Source: Ptiloglossa arizonensis (taxonomy: Eukaryota; Arthropoda; Insecta; Hymenoptera; Colletidae). Taken from it: 64,000 bases of DNA. Shown here piece after piece: positions 35,626-47,300 of the stretch. Both the position numbers and the translations under genes were made by a program. The stretch's first letter is position 1. Each line of letters begins with the position of its first letter. The notes under the pieces are model-generated. The model had not been told where the DNA came from. It searched no databases and saw nothing but the letters and a program-made list of their open reading frames with translations. The stretch spans positions 1-64,000 of the forward strand of contig NW_027479785.1 in assembly GCF_051014685.1 (NCBI RefSeq). The letters run 5' to 3'.

Positions 35626-36217
35626 ATACAACGGTATGCGTACTTTTCCCCTAGGCCGCTCTAGTTATTCGTTTCGAGCATCAGAACTGCGACAATTTTG
35701 AGTTTCTCAAGCGTTTCTTACTTACAAACTGCCATATCTCGCGAACGGATTGACCAATCCGCAAAATTTCTGTTGCATCTGAAAGTAGAAACTCGCCCGA
35801 ATACAACGGTATGCGTACTTTTCCCCTAGGCCGTTCTAGTTAATCGTTTCGAGCATCAGAACTGCGAAAGTTTTGAGTTTCTCAAGCGTTTCTTACTTCC
35901 ACACTGCCATATCTCGCGAACGGATTGACCAATCCGCAAAATTTCTGTTGCATCTGACAGTAGAAACTCGCCCGATTACAACGGTATGCGTACTTTTCCC
36001 CTAGGCCGCTCTAGTTATTCGTTTCGAGCATCAGAACTGCGAAAATTTTTTGTTTCTCAAGTGTTTCATACATCCAAACTGCCATATCTCGCGAACGGAT
36101 TGACCAATCCGCAAAATTTCTGTTGCATCTGAAAGTAGAAACTCGCCCGAATACAACGGTATGCGTACTTTTCCCCTAGGCCGCTCTAGTTATTCGTTTC
36201 GAGCATCAGAACTGCGA
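35135..36217 (+). repeat. 525-bp trimer repeated twice
   Basis: Bases 35135-35692 match 35660-36217 at an offset of exactly three monomers (525 bp). The trimer is GACAATTTT with CTTACTTAC and GAATAC, then AAAGTTTTG with CTTCCACAC, then TTTTTTG with CATACATCC and GAATAC. The only difference noticed is GATGCATC at 35422 against GTTGCATC at 35947. It looks like a single unequal exchange within the E1-E2-E3 part of the five-monomer module, which normally continues to E4 and E5. Confidence 0.8.
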
Positions 36218-36974
36218 AAATGTTGAGTTTCTCAAGCGTTTCTTACCTACAAACTGCCATATCTCGCGAACGGATTGACCAATCCGCAAAATTTCTGTTG
36301 CATCTGAAAGTAGAAACTCGCCCGATTACAGCGGTATGCGTACTTTTCCCCTAGTCCGTTCTAGTTATGCTTGTCGAGCATCAGAACTGCGAAAATTTTG
36401 AGTTTCTCAAGTGTTTCATACATCCAAACTGCCATATCTCGCGAACGGATTGACCAATCCGCAAAATTTCTGTTGCATCTGAAAGTACAAACTCGCCCGA
36501 TTACAACGATATGCGTACTTTTCCCCTAGGCCGTTCTAGTTATTCGTTTCGAGCATCAGAACTGCGAAAATGTTGAGTTTCTCAAGCGTTTCTTACCTCC
36601 AAACTGCCATATCTCGCGAAAGGAATGACCAATCCGCAAAATTTCTGTTGCATCTGAAAGTAGAAACTCGCCCGATTACAACGGTATGCGTACTTTTCCC
36701 CGAGTCCGTTCTAGTTATTCGTTTCGAGCATCAGAACTGCGACAATTTTGAGTTTCTCAAGCGTTTCTTACTTACAAACTGCCATATCTCGCGAACGGAT
36801 TGACCAATCCGCAAAATTTCTGTTGCATCTGAAAGTAGAAACTCGCCCGAATACAACGGTATGCGTACTTTTCCCCTAGGCCGTTCTAGTTAATCGTTTC
36901 GAGCATCAGAACTGCGAAAGTTTTGAGTTTCTCAAGCGTTTCTTACTTCCACACTGCCATATCTCGCGAACGGA
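36185..36974 (+). repeat. Copy of 34610-35399, nine monomers downstream
   Basis: At an offset of 1575 bp the series G22/ACAGCGG, CATACATCC/TACAAAC with CGATATG, G22 with GAAAGGAATG and CCCCGAGTCC, GACAATTTT with CTTACTTAC, and AAAGTTTTG recurs. Only the end points differ: GCTCTAG against GTTCTAG at 36184/34609, and GGATAGACC against GGATTGACC near 36975/35400. Together with the adjacent trimer duplication it makes 34.6-37.0 kb a locally amplified patch. Confidence 0.8.
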
Positions 36975-37588
36975 TAGACCAATCCGCAAAATTTCTGTTG
37001 CATCTGAAAGTACAAACTCGCCCGATTACAACGGTATGCGTACTTTTCCCCTAGGCCGTTCTAGTTATTCGTTTCGAGCATCAGAACTGCGAAAATTTTG
37101 AGTTTCTCAAGCGTTTCTTACCTCCAAACTGCCATATCTCGCGAAAGGAATGACCAATCCGCAAAATTTCTGTTGCATCTGAAAGTAGAAACTCGCCCGA
37201 TTACAACGGTATGCGTACTTTTCCCCTAGTCCGTTCTAGTTATTCGTTTCGAGCATCAGAACTGCGACAATTTTGAGTTTCTCAAGCGTTTCTTACCTCC
37301 AAACTGCCATATCTCGCGAACGGTTTGACCAATCCGCAAAATATCTGTTGCATCTGAAAGTAGAAACTCGCCCGATTACAACGGTATGCGTACTTTTCCC
37401 CTAGGCCGTTCTAGTTATTCGTTTCGAGCATCAGAACTGCGAAAATGTTGAGTTTCTCAAGCGTTTCTTACCTACAAACTGCCATATCTCGCGAACGGAT
37501 TGACCAATCCGCAAAATTTCTGTTGCATCTGAAAGTAGAAACTCGCCCGATTACAACGGTATGCGTACTTTTCCCCTAGGCCGTTCTA

Positions 37589-38664
37589 GTTATTCGTTTC
37601 GAGCATCAGAACTGCGAAAATTTTGAGTTTCTCAAGCGTTTCTTACTTCCAAACTGCCATATCTCGCGAACGGATTGACCAATCCGCAAAATTTCTGTTG
37701 CATCTGAAAGTAGAAACTCGCCCGATTACAGCGGTATGCGTACTTTTCCCCTAGTCCGTTCTAGTTATGCTTGTCGAGCATCAGAACTGCGAAAATTTTG
37801 AGTTTCTCAAGTGTTTCATACATCCAAACTGCCATATCTCGCGAACGGATTGACCAATCCGCAAAATTTCTGTTGCATCTGAAAGTACAAACTCGCCCGA
37901 TTACAACGGTATGCGTACTTTTCCCCTTGGCCGTTCTAGTTATTCGTTTCGAGCATCAGAACTGCGAAAATTTTTTGTTTCTCAAGTGTTTCATACATCC
38001 AAACTGCCATATCTCGCGAACGGATTGACCAATCCGCAAAATTTCTGTTGCATCTGAAAGTAGAAACTCGCCCGATTACAACGGTATGCGTACTTTTCCC
38101 CTAGGCCGTTCTGGTTATTCGTTTCGAGCATCAGAACTGCGAAAATTTTGAGTTTCTCAAGCGTTTCTTACTTCCAAACTGCCATATCTCGCGAACGGAT
38201 TGACCAATCCGCAAAATTTCTGTTGCATCTGAAAGTAGAAACTCGCCCGATTACAGCGGTATGCGTACTTTTCCCCTAGTCCGTTCTAGTTATGCTTGTC
38301 GAGCATCAGAACTGCGAAAATTTTGAGTTTCTCAAGTGTTTCATACATCCAAACTGCCATATCTCGCGAACGGATTGACCAATCCGCAAAATTTCTGTTG
38401 CATCTGAAAGTACAAACTCGCCCGATTACAACGGTATGCGTACTTTTCCCCTTGGCCGTTCTAGTTATTCGTTTCGAGCATCAGAACTGCGAAAATTTTT
38501 TGTTTCTCAAGTGTTTCATACATCCAAACTGCCATATCTCGCGAACGGATTGACCAATCCGCAAAATTTCTGTTGCATCTGAAAGTAGAAACTCGCCCGA
38601 TTACAACGGTATGCGTACTTTTCCCCTAGGCCGTTCTGGTTATTCGTTTCGAGCATCAGAACTG
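37589..38664 (+). repeat. 525-bp trimer, two copies, first instance
   Basis: Bases 37589-38139 match 38114-38664 with no difference noticed. The trimer is CTTACTTCC with ACAGCGG, TAGTCC and ATGCTTGTC; then CATACATCC with TACAAAC and CCCCTTGGCC; then TTTTTTG with CAAGTG and TTCTGG. Bounds are TTCTAG/TTCTGG at 37588/38113 and ACTGCG/ACTGAG at 38140/38665. Because 175 leaves remainder 1 on division by 3, a trimer restores reading frame, so identical 85-codon open frames occur in both copies; they are not genes. Confidence 0.85.
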
Positions 38665-40038
38665 AGAAAATTTTGAGTTTCTCAAGCGTTTCTTACTTCC
38701 AAACTGCCATATCTCGCGAACGGATTGACCAATCCGCAAAATTTCTGTTGCATCTGAAAGTAGAAACTCGCCCGAATACAACGGTATGCGTACTTTTCCC
38801 CTAGGCCGTTCTAGTTAATCGTTTCGAGCATCAGAACTGCGAAAGTTTTGAGTTTCTCAAGCGTTTCTTACTTCCACACTGCCATATCTCGCGAACGGAT
38901 TGACCAATCCGCAAAATTTCTGATGCATCTGACAGTAGAAACTCGCCCGATTACAACGGTATGCGTACTTTTCCCCTAGGCCGCTCTAGTTATTCGTTTC
39001 GAGCATCAGAACTGCGAAAATTTTTTGTTTCTCAAGTGTTTCATACATCCAAACTGCCATATCTCGCGAACGGATTGACCAATCCGCAAAATTTCTGTTG
39101 CATCTGAAAGTAGAAACTCGCCCGATTACAACGGTATGCGTACTTTTCCCCTAGGCCGTTCTGGTTATTCGTTTCGAGCATCAGAACTGTGAAAATTTTG
39201 AGTTTCTCAACCGTTTCTTACCTCCAAACTGCCATATCTCGCGAACGGATCGACCAATCCGCAAAATTTCTGTTGCATCTGAAAGTAGAAAGTCGCCCGA
39301 TTACAACGGTATGCGTACTTTTCCCCTAGACCGTTCTAGTTATGCTTGTCGAGCATCAGAACTGCGAAAATTTTGAGTTTCTCAAGCGTTTCTTACATCC
39401 AAACTGCCATATCTCGCGAACGGATTGACCAATCCGCAAAATTTCTGTTGCATCTGAAAGTAGAAAGTCGCCCGCTTACAACGGTATGCGTACTTTTCCC
39501 CTAGGCCGTTCTAGTTATTCGTTTCGAGCATCAGAACTGTGAAAATTTTGAGTTTCTCAACCGTTTCTTACCTCCAAAGTGCCATATCTCGCGAACGGAT
39601 TGACCAATCCGCAAAATTTCTGTTGCATCTGAAAGTAGAAACTCGCCCGATTACAACGGTATGCGTCCTTTTCCCCTAGTCCGTTCTAGTTATTCGTTTC
39701 GAGCATCAGAACTGCGACAATTTTGAGTTTCTCAAGCGTTTCTTACCTCCAAACTGCCATATCTCGCGAACGGTTTGACCAATCCGCAAAATATCTGTTG
39801 CATCTGAAAGTAGAAACTCGCCCGATTACAACGGTATGCGTACTTTTCCCCTAGGCCGTTCTAGTTATTCGTTTCGAGCATCAGAACTGCGAAAATGTTG
39901 AGTTTCTCAAGCGTTTCTTACCTACAAACTGCCATATCTCGCGAACGGATTGACCAATCCGCAAAATTTCTGTTGCATCTGAAAGTAGAAACTCGCCCGA
40001 TTACAACGGTATGCGTACTTTTCCCCTAGGCCGTTCTA

Positions 40039-41114
40039 GTTATTCGTTTCGAGCATCAGAACTGCGAAAATTTTGAGTTTCTCAAGCGTTTCTTACTTCC
40101 AAACTGCCATATCTCGCGAACGGATTGACCAATCCGCAAAATTTCTGTTGCATCTGAAAGTAGAAACTCGCCCGATTACAGCGGTATGCGTACTTTTCCC
40201 CTAGTCCGTTCTAGTTATGCTTGTCGAGCATCAGAACTGCGAAAATTTTGAGTTTCTCAAGTGTTTCATACATCCAAACTGCCATATCTCGCGAACGGAT
40301 TGACCAATCCGCAAAATTTCTGTTGCATCTGAAAGTACAAACTCGCCCGATTACAACGGTATGCGTACTTTTCCCCTTGGCCGTTCTAGTTATTCGTTTC
40401 GAGCATCAGAACTGCGAAAATTTTTTGTTTCTCAAGTGTTTCATACATCCAAACTGCCATATCTCGCGAACGGATTGACCAATCCGCAAAATTTCTGTTG
40501 CATCTGAAAGTAGAAACTCGCCCGATTACAACGGTATGCGTACTTTTCCCCTAGGCCGTTCTGGTTATTCGTTTCGAGCATCAGAACTGCGAAAATTTTG
40601 AGTTTCTCAAGCGTTTCTTACTTCCAAACTGCCATATCTCGCGAACGGATTGACCAATCCGCAAAATTTCTGTTGCATCTGAAAGTAGAAACTCGCCCGA
40701 TTACAGCGGTATGCGTACTTTTCCCCTAGTCCGTTCTAGTTATGCTTGTCGAGCATCAGAACTGCGAAAATTTTGAGTTTCTCAAGTGTTTCATACATCC
40801 AAACTGCCATATCTCGCGAACGGATTGACCAATCCGCAAAATTTCTGTTGCATCTGAAAGTACAAACTCGCCCGATTACAACGGTATGCGTACTTTTCCC
40901 CTTGGCCGTTCTAGTTATTCGTTTCGAGCATCAGAACTGCGAAAATTTTTTGTTTCTCAAGTGTTTCATACATCCAAACTGCCATATCTCGCGAACGGAT
41001 TGACCAATCCGCAAAATTTCTGTTGCATCTGAAAGTAGAAACTCGCCCGATTACAACGGTATGCGTACTTTTCCCCTAGGCCGTTCTGGTTATTCGTTTC
41101 GAGCATCAGAACTG
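40039..41114 (+). repeat. 525-bp trimer, two copies, second instance
   Basis: The same trimer pair as 37589-38664, carried along by the 2450-bp tandem duplication. Single copies of the trimer with CCCCTTGGCC and TTTTTTG also lie near 44.95-45.47, 51.4-51.94 and 55.8-56.3 kb. The doubled form is therefore specific to the 37-41-kb region and probably arose before the 14-monomer duplication. Confidence 0.8.
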
Positions 41115-41917
41115 AGAAAATTTTGAGTTTCTCAAGCGTTTCTTACTTCCAAACTGCCATATCTCGCGAACGGATTGACCAATCCGCAAAATTTCTGTTG
41201 CATCTGAAAGTAGAAACTCGCCCGAATACAACGGTATGCGTACTTTTCCCCTAGGCCGTTCTAGTTAATCGTTTCGAGCATCAGAACTGCGAAAGTTTTG
41301 AGTTTCTCAAGCGTTTCTTACTTCCACACTGCCATATCTCGCGAACGGATTGACCAATCCGCAAAATTTCTGATGCATCTGACAGTAGAAACTCGCCCGA
41401 TTACAACGGTATGCGTACTTTTCCCCTAGGCCGCTCCAGTTATTCGTTTCGAGCATCAGAACTGCGAAAATTTTTTGTTTCTCAAGTGTTTCATACATCC
41501 AAACTGCCATATCTCGCGAACGGATTGACCAATCCGCAAAATTTCTGTTGCATCTGAAAGTAGAAACTCGCCCGATTACAACGGTATGCGTACTTTTCCC
41601 CTAGGCCGTTCTGGTTATTCGTTTCGAGCATCAGAACTGTGAAAATTTTGAGTTTCTCAACCGTTTCTTACCTCCAAACTGCCATATCTCGCGAACGGAT
41701 TGACCAATCCGCAAAATTTCTGTTGCATCTGAAAGTAGAAAGTCGCCCGATTACAACGGTATGCGTACTTTTCCCCTAGACCGTTCTAGTTATGCTTGTC
41801 GAGCATCAGAACTGCGAAAATTTTGAGTTTCTCAAGCGTTTCTTACATCCAAACTGCCATATCTCGCGAACGGATTGACCAATCCGCAAAATTTCTGTTG
41901 CATCTGAAAGTAGAAAG

Positions 41918-43849
41918 TCGCCCGCTTACAACGGTATGCGTACTTTTCCCCTAGGCCGTTCTAGTTATTCGTTTCGAGCATCAGAACTGCGAAAATTTTG
42001 AGTTTCTCAAGCGTTTCTTACCTCCAAACTGCCATATCTCGCGAACGGATTGACCAATCCGCAAAATTTCTGTTGCATCTGAAAGTAGAAACTCGCCCGA
42101 TTACAACGGTATGCGTACTTTTCCCCTAGGCCGTTCTAGTTATTCGTTTCGAGCATCAGAACTGCGAAAATTTTGAGTTTCTCAAGCGTTTCTTACCTCC
42201 AAACTGCAATATCTCGCGAACGGATTGACCAATCCGCAAAATTTCTGTTGCATCTGAAAGTACAAACTCGCCCGATTACAACGGTATGCGTACTTTTCCC
42301 CTAGGCCGTTCTAGTTATTCGTTTCGAGCATCAGAACTGCGAAAATGTTGAGTTTCTCAAGCGTTTCTTACCTACAAACTGCCATATCTCGCGAACGGAT
42401 TGACCAATCCGCAAAATTTCTGATGCATCTGAAAGTAGAAACTCGCCCGATTACAACGGTATGCGTACTTTTCCCCTAGGCCGTTCTAGTTATTCGTTTC
42501 GAGCATCAGAACTGCGAAAATTTTGAGTTTCTCAAGCGTTTCTTATCTCCAAACTGCCATATCTCGCGAACGGATTGACCAATCCGCAAAATTTCTGTTG
42601 CATCTGAAAGTAGAAAACTCGCCCGATACAACGGTATGCGTACTTTTCCCCTAGGCCGTTCTAGTTATTCGTTTCGAGCATCAGAACTGCGAAAATTTTG
42701 AGTTTCTCAAGCGTTTCTTACCTCCAAACTGCCATATCTCGCGAACGGATTGACCAATCCGCAAAATTTCTGTTGCATCTGAAAGTAGAAACTCGCCCGA
42801 TACAACGGTATGCGTACTTCTCCCCTAGTCCGTTCTAGTTATTCGTTTCGAGCATCAGAACTGCGAAAATTTTGAGTTTCTCAAGCGTTTCTTACCTCCA
42901 AACTGCCACATCTCGCGAACGGTTTGACCAATCCGCAAAATTTCTGTTGCATCTGAAAGTAGAAACTCGCCCGATTACAATGGTATGCGTACTTTTCCCC
43001 TAGGCCGTTCTAGTTATTCGTTTCGAGCATCAGAACTGCGAAAATGTTGAGTTTCTCAAGCGTTTCTTACCTACAAACTGCCATATCTCGCGAAAGGATT
43101 GACCAATCCGCAAAATTTCTGTTGCATCTGAAAGTAGAAACTCGCCCGATTACAGCGGTATGCGTACTTTTCCCCTAGTCCGTTCTAGTTATGCTTGTCG
43201 AGCATCAGAACTGCGAAAATTTTGAGTTTCTCAAGTGTTTCATACATCCAAACTGCCATATCTCGCGAACGGATTGACCAATCCGCAAAATTTCTGTTGC
43301 ATCTGAAAGTACAAACTCGCCCGATTACAACGGTATGCGTACTTTTCCCCTAGGCCGTTCTAGTTATTCGTTTCGAGCATCAGAACTGCGAAAATTTTGA
43401 GTTTCTCAAGCGTTTCTTACCTCCAAACTGCCATATCTCGCGAAAGGAATGACCAATCCGCAAAATTTCTGTTGCATCTGAAAGTAGAAACTCGCCCGAT
43501 TACAACGGTATGCGTACTTTTCCCCTAGTCCGTTCTAGTTATTCGTTTCGAGCATCAGAACTGCGACAATTTTGAGTTTCTCAAGCGTTTCTTACCTCCA
43601 AACTGCCATATCTCGCGAACGGTTTGACCAATCCGCAAAATATCTGTTGCATCTGAAAGTAGAAACTCGCCCGATTACAACGGTATGCGTACTTTTCCCC
43701 TAGGCCGTTCTAGTTATTCGTTTCGAGCATCAGAACTGCGAAAATGTTGAGTTTCTCAAGCGTTTCTTACATACAAACTGCCATATCTCGCGAACGGATT
43801 GACCAATCCGCAAAATTTCTGTTGCATCTGAAAGTAGAAACTCGCCCGA
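41918..43849 (+). repeat. Copy of 9559-11489, 32.36 kb away
   Basis: Eleven monomers match 9559-11489 at offset 32359, becoming 32360 after an extra A at 42617. Shared tracers are GATGCATCTG in a G22 monomer (42421), TTATCTCC (42543), two successive GATACAAC monomers, TTCTCCCCTAG and ACAATGG (42979), followed by a full A-B-C-D module. Private changes here are CTGCAATATC (42206), GCCACATC (42907), GAAAGGATTG (43093) and CTTACATACA (43767). The right edge is GAATAC/GATTAC at 11490/43850. It shows that the 10-kb type of sequence was dispersed at least four times (about 10, 27, 34 partially, and 42 kb). Confidence 0.8.
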
Positions 43850-44362
43850 TTACAACGGTATGCGTACTTTTCCCCTAGGCCGTTCTGGTTATTCGTTTCG
43901 AGCATCAGAACTGTGAAAATTTTGAGTTTCTCAACCGTTTCTTACCTCCAAACTGCCATATCTCGCGAACGGATTGACCAATCCGCAAAATTTCTGTTGC
44001 ATCTGAAAGTAGAAAGTCGCCCGATTACAACGGTATGCGTACTTTTCCCCTAGACCGTTCTAGTTATGCTTGTCGAGCATCAGAACTGCGAAAATTTTGA
44101 GTTTCTCAAGCGTTTCTTACCTCCAAACTGCCATATCTCGCGAACGGATTGACTAATCCGCAAAATTTCTGTTGCATCTGAAAGTAGAAACTCGCCCGCT
44201 TACAACGGTATGCGTACTTTTCCCCTAGGCCGTTCTAGTTATTCGTTTCGAGCATCAGAACTGCGAAAATTTTGAGTTTCTCAAGCGTTTCTTACCTCCA
44301 AACTGCCATATCTCGCGAACGGATTGACCAATCCGCAAAATTTCTGTTGCATCTGAAAGTAG
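43850..44362 (+). repeat. E4-E5 monomers and a consensus monomer between blocks
   Basis: About three monomers bridge two long copied blocks. They read TTCTGG, then CTGTG with CAACCG, GAAAGTCG, TAGACC and ATGCTTGTC (E4), then GACTAATCC with CGCTTACAAC (E5), then a consensus-type monomer. E4 is reached without E1-E3, directly after a G22 monomer, so the junction near 43850 is recombinant. Nothing but satellite is present. Confidence 0.75.
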
Positions 44363-47300
44363 AAACTCGCCCGATTACAACGGTATGCGTACTTTTCCCC
44401 TAGGCCGTTCTAGTTATTCGTTTCGAGCATCAGAACTGCGAAAATTTTGAGTTTCTCAAGCGTTTCTTACCTCCAAACTGCCATATCTCGCGAAAGGAAT
44501 GACCAATCCGCAAAATTTCTGTTGCATCTGAAAGTAGAAACTCGCCCGATTACAACGGTATGCGTACTTTTCCCCTAGTCCGTTCTAGTTATTCGTTTCG
44601 AGCATCAGAACTGCGACAATTTTGAGTTTCTCAAGCGTTTCTTACCTCCAAACTGCCATATCTCGCGAACGGTTTGACCAATCCGCAAAATATCTGTTGC
44701 ATCTGAAAGTAGAAACTCGCCCGATTACAACGGTATGCGTACTTTTCCCCTAGGCCGTTCTAGTTATTCGTTTCGAGCATCAGAACTGCGAAAATGTTGA
44801 GTTTCTCAAGCGTTTCTTACCTACAAACTGCCATATCTCGCGAACGGATTGACCAATCCGCAAAATTTCTGTTGCATCTGAAAGTAGAAACTCGCCCGAT
44901 TACAACGGTATGCGTACTTTTCCCCTAGGCCGTTCTAGTTATTCGTTTCGAGCATCAGAACTGCGAAAATTTTGAGTTTCTCAAGCGTTTCTTACTTCCA
45001 AACTGCCATATCTCGCGAACGGATTGACCAATCCGCAAAATTTCTGTTGCATCTGAAAGTAGAAACTCGCCCGATTACAGCGGTATGCGTACTTTTCCCC
45101 TAGTCCGTTCTAGTTATGCTTGTCGAGCATCAGAACTGCGAAAATTTTGAGTTTCTCAAGTGTTTCATACATCCAAACTGCCATATCTCGCGAACGGATT
45201 GACCAATCCGCAAAATTTCTGTTGCATCTGAAAGTACAAACTCGCCCGATTACAACGGTATGCGTACTTTTCCCCTTGGCCGTTCTAGTTATTCGTTTCG
45301 AGCATCAGAACTGCGAAAATTTTTTGTTTCTCAAGTGTTTCATACATCCAAACTGCCATATCTCGCGAACGGATTGACCAATCCGCAAAATTTCTGTTGC
45401 ATCTGAAAGTAGAAACTCGCCCGATTACAACGGTATGCGTACTTTTCCCCTAGGCCGTTCTGGTTATTCGTTTCGAGCATCAGAACTGAGAAAATTTTGA
45501 GTTTCTCAAGCGTTTCTTACTTCCAAACTGCCATATCTCGCGAACGGATTGACCAATCCGCAAAATTTCTGTTGCATCTGAAAGTAGAAACTCGCCCGAA
45601 TACAACGGTATGCGTACTTTTCCCCTAGGCCGTTCTAGTTAATCGTTTCGAGCATCAGAACTGCGAAAGTTTTGAGTTTCTCAAGCGTTTCTTACTTCCA
45701 CACTGCCATATCTCGCGAACGGATTGACCAATCCGCAAAATTTCTGATGCATCTGACAGTAGAAACTCGCCCGATTACAACGGTATGCGTACTTTTCCCC
45801 TAGGCCGCTCTAGTTATTCGTTTCGAGCATCAGAACTGCGAAAATTTTTTGTTTCTCAAGTGTTTCATACATCCAAACTGCCATATCTCGCGAACGGATT
45901 GACCAATCCGCAAAATTTCTGTTGCATCTGAAAGTAGAAACTCGCCCGATTACAACGGTATGCGTACTTTTCCCCTAGGCCGTTCTGGTTATTCGTTTCG
46001 AGCATCAGAACTGTGAAAATTTTGAGTTTCTCAACCGTTTCTTACCTCCAAACTGCCATATCTCGCGAACGGATTGACCAATCCGCAAAATTTCTGTTGC
46101 ATCTGAAAGTAGAAAGTCGCCCGATTACAACGGTATGCGTACTTTTCCCCTAGACCGTTCTAGTTATGCTTGTCGAGCATCAGAACTGCGAAAATTTTGA
46201 GTTTCTCAAGCGTTTCTTACCTCCAAACTGCCATATCTCGCGAACGGATTGACTAATCCGCAAAATTTCTGTTGCATCTGAAAGTAGAAACTCGCCCGCT
46301 TACAACGGTATGCGTACTTTTCCCCTAGGCCGTTCTAGTTATTCGTTTCGAGCATCAGAACTGCGAAAATTTTGAGTTTCTCAAGCGTTTCTTACCTCCA
46401 AACTGCCATATCTCGCGAACGGATTGACCAATCCGCAAAATTTCTGTTGCATCTGAAAGTAGAAAGTCGCCCGATTACAACGGTATGCGTACTTTTCCCC
46501 TAGGCCGTTCTAGTTATTCGTTTCGAGCATCAGAACTGCGAAAATGTTGAGTTTCTCAAGCGTTTCTTACCTACAAACTGCCATATCTCGCGAACGGATT
46601 GACCAATCCGCAAAATTTCTGATGCATCTGAAAGTAGAAACTCGCCCGATTACAACGGTATGCGTACTTTTCCCCTAGGCCGTTCTAGTTATTCGTTTCG
46701 AGCATCAGAACTGCGAAAATTTTGAGTTTCTCAAGCGTTTCTTACCTCCAAACTGCCATATCTCGCGAACGGATTGACCAATCCGCAAAATTTCTGTTGC
46801 ATCTGAAAGTAGAAACTCGCCCGATACAACGGTATGCGTACTTTTCCCCTAGGCCGTTCTAGTTATTCGTTTCGAGCATCAGAACTGCGAAAATTTTGAG
46901 TTTCTCAAGCGTTTCTTACCTCCAAACTGCCATATCTCGCGAACGGATTGACCAATCCGCAAAATTTCTGTTGCATCTGAAAGTAGAAACTCGCCCGATA
47001 CAACGGTATGCGTACTTCTCCCCTAGTCCGTTCTAGTTATTCGTTTCGAGCATCAGAACTGCGAAAATTTTGAGTTTCTCAAGCGTTTCTTACCTCCAAA
47101 CTGCCATATCTCGCGAACGGTTTGACCAATCCGCAAAATTTCTGTTGCATCTGAAAGTAGAAACTCGCCCGATTACAACGGTATGCGTACTTTTCCCCTA
47201 GGCCGTTCTAGTTATTCGTTTCGAGCATCAGAACTGCGAAAATGTTGAGTTTCTCAAGCGTTTCTTACCTACAAACTGCCATATCTCGCGAACGGATTGA

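Larger units (their letters stand above)
37152..41989 (+). repeat. 14-monomer tandem duplication (period 2450 bp)
   Basis: Bases 37152-39539 correspond to 39602-41989 at exactly 14 monomers. Differences noticed: GTACTT/GTCCTT at 37217/39667, GGATCGACC/GGATTGACC near 39241/41691 and GCTCTAG/GCTCCAG near 38986/41436. Distinctive shared features are two 525-bp trimers per unit, the CCCCTTGGCC variant, ACTGAGAAAA (38661/41111) and CTTACATCC (about 39394/41844). Between the two matched arms lies a short unmatched stretch (39540-39601) with a private CAAAGTGCC, which contains the recombination joint. Confidence 0.85.
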
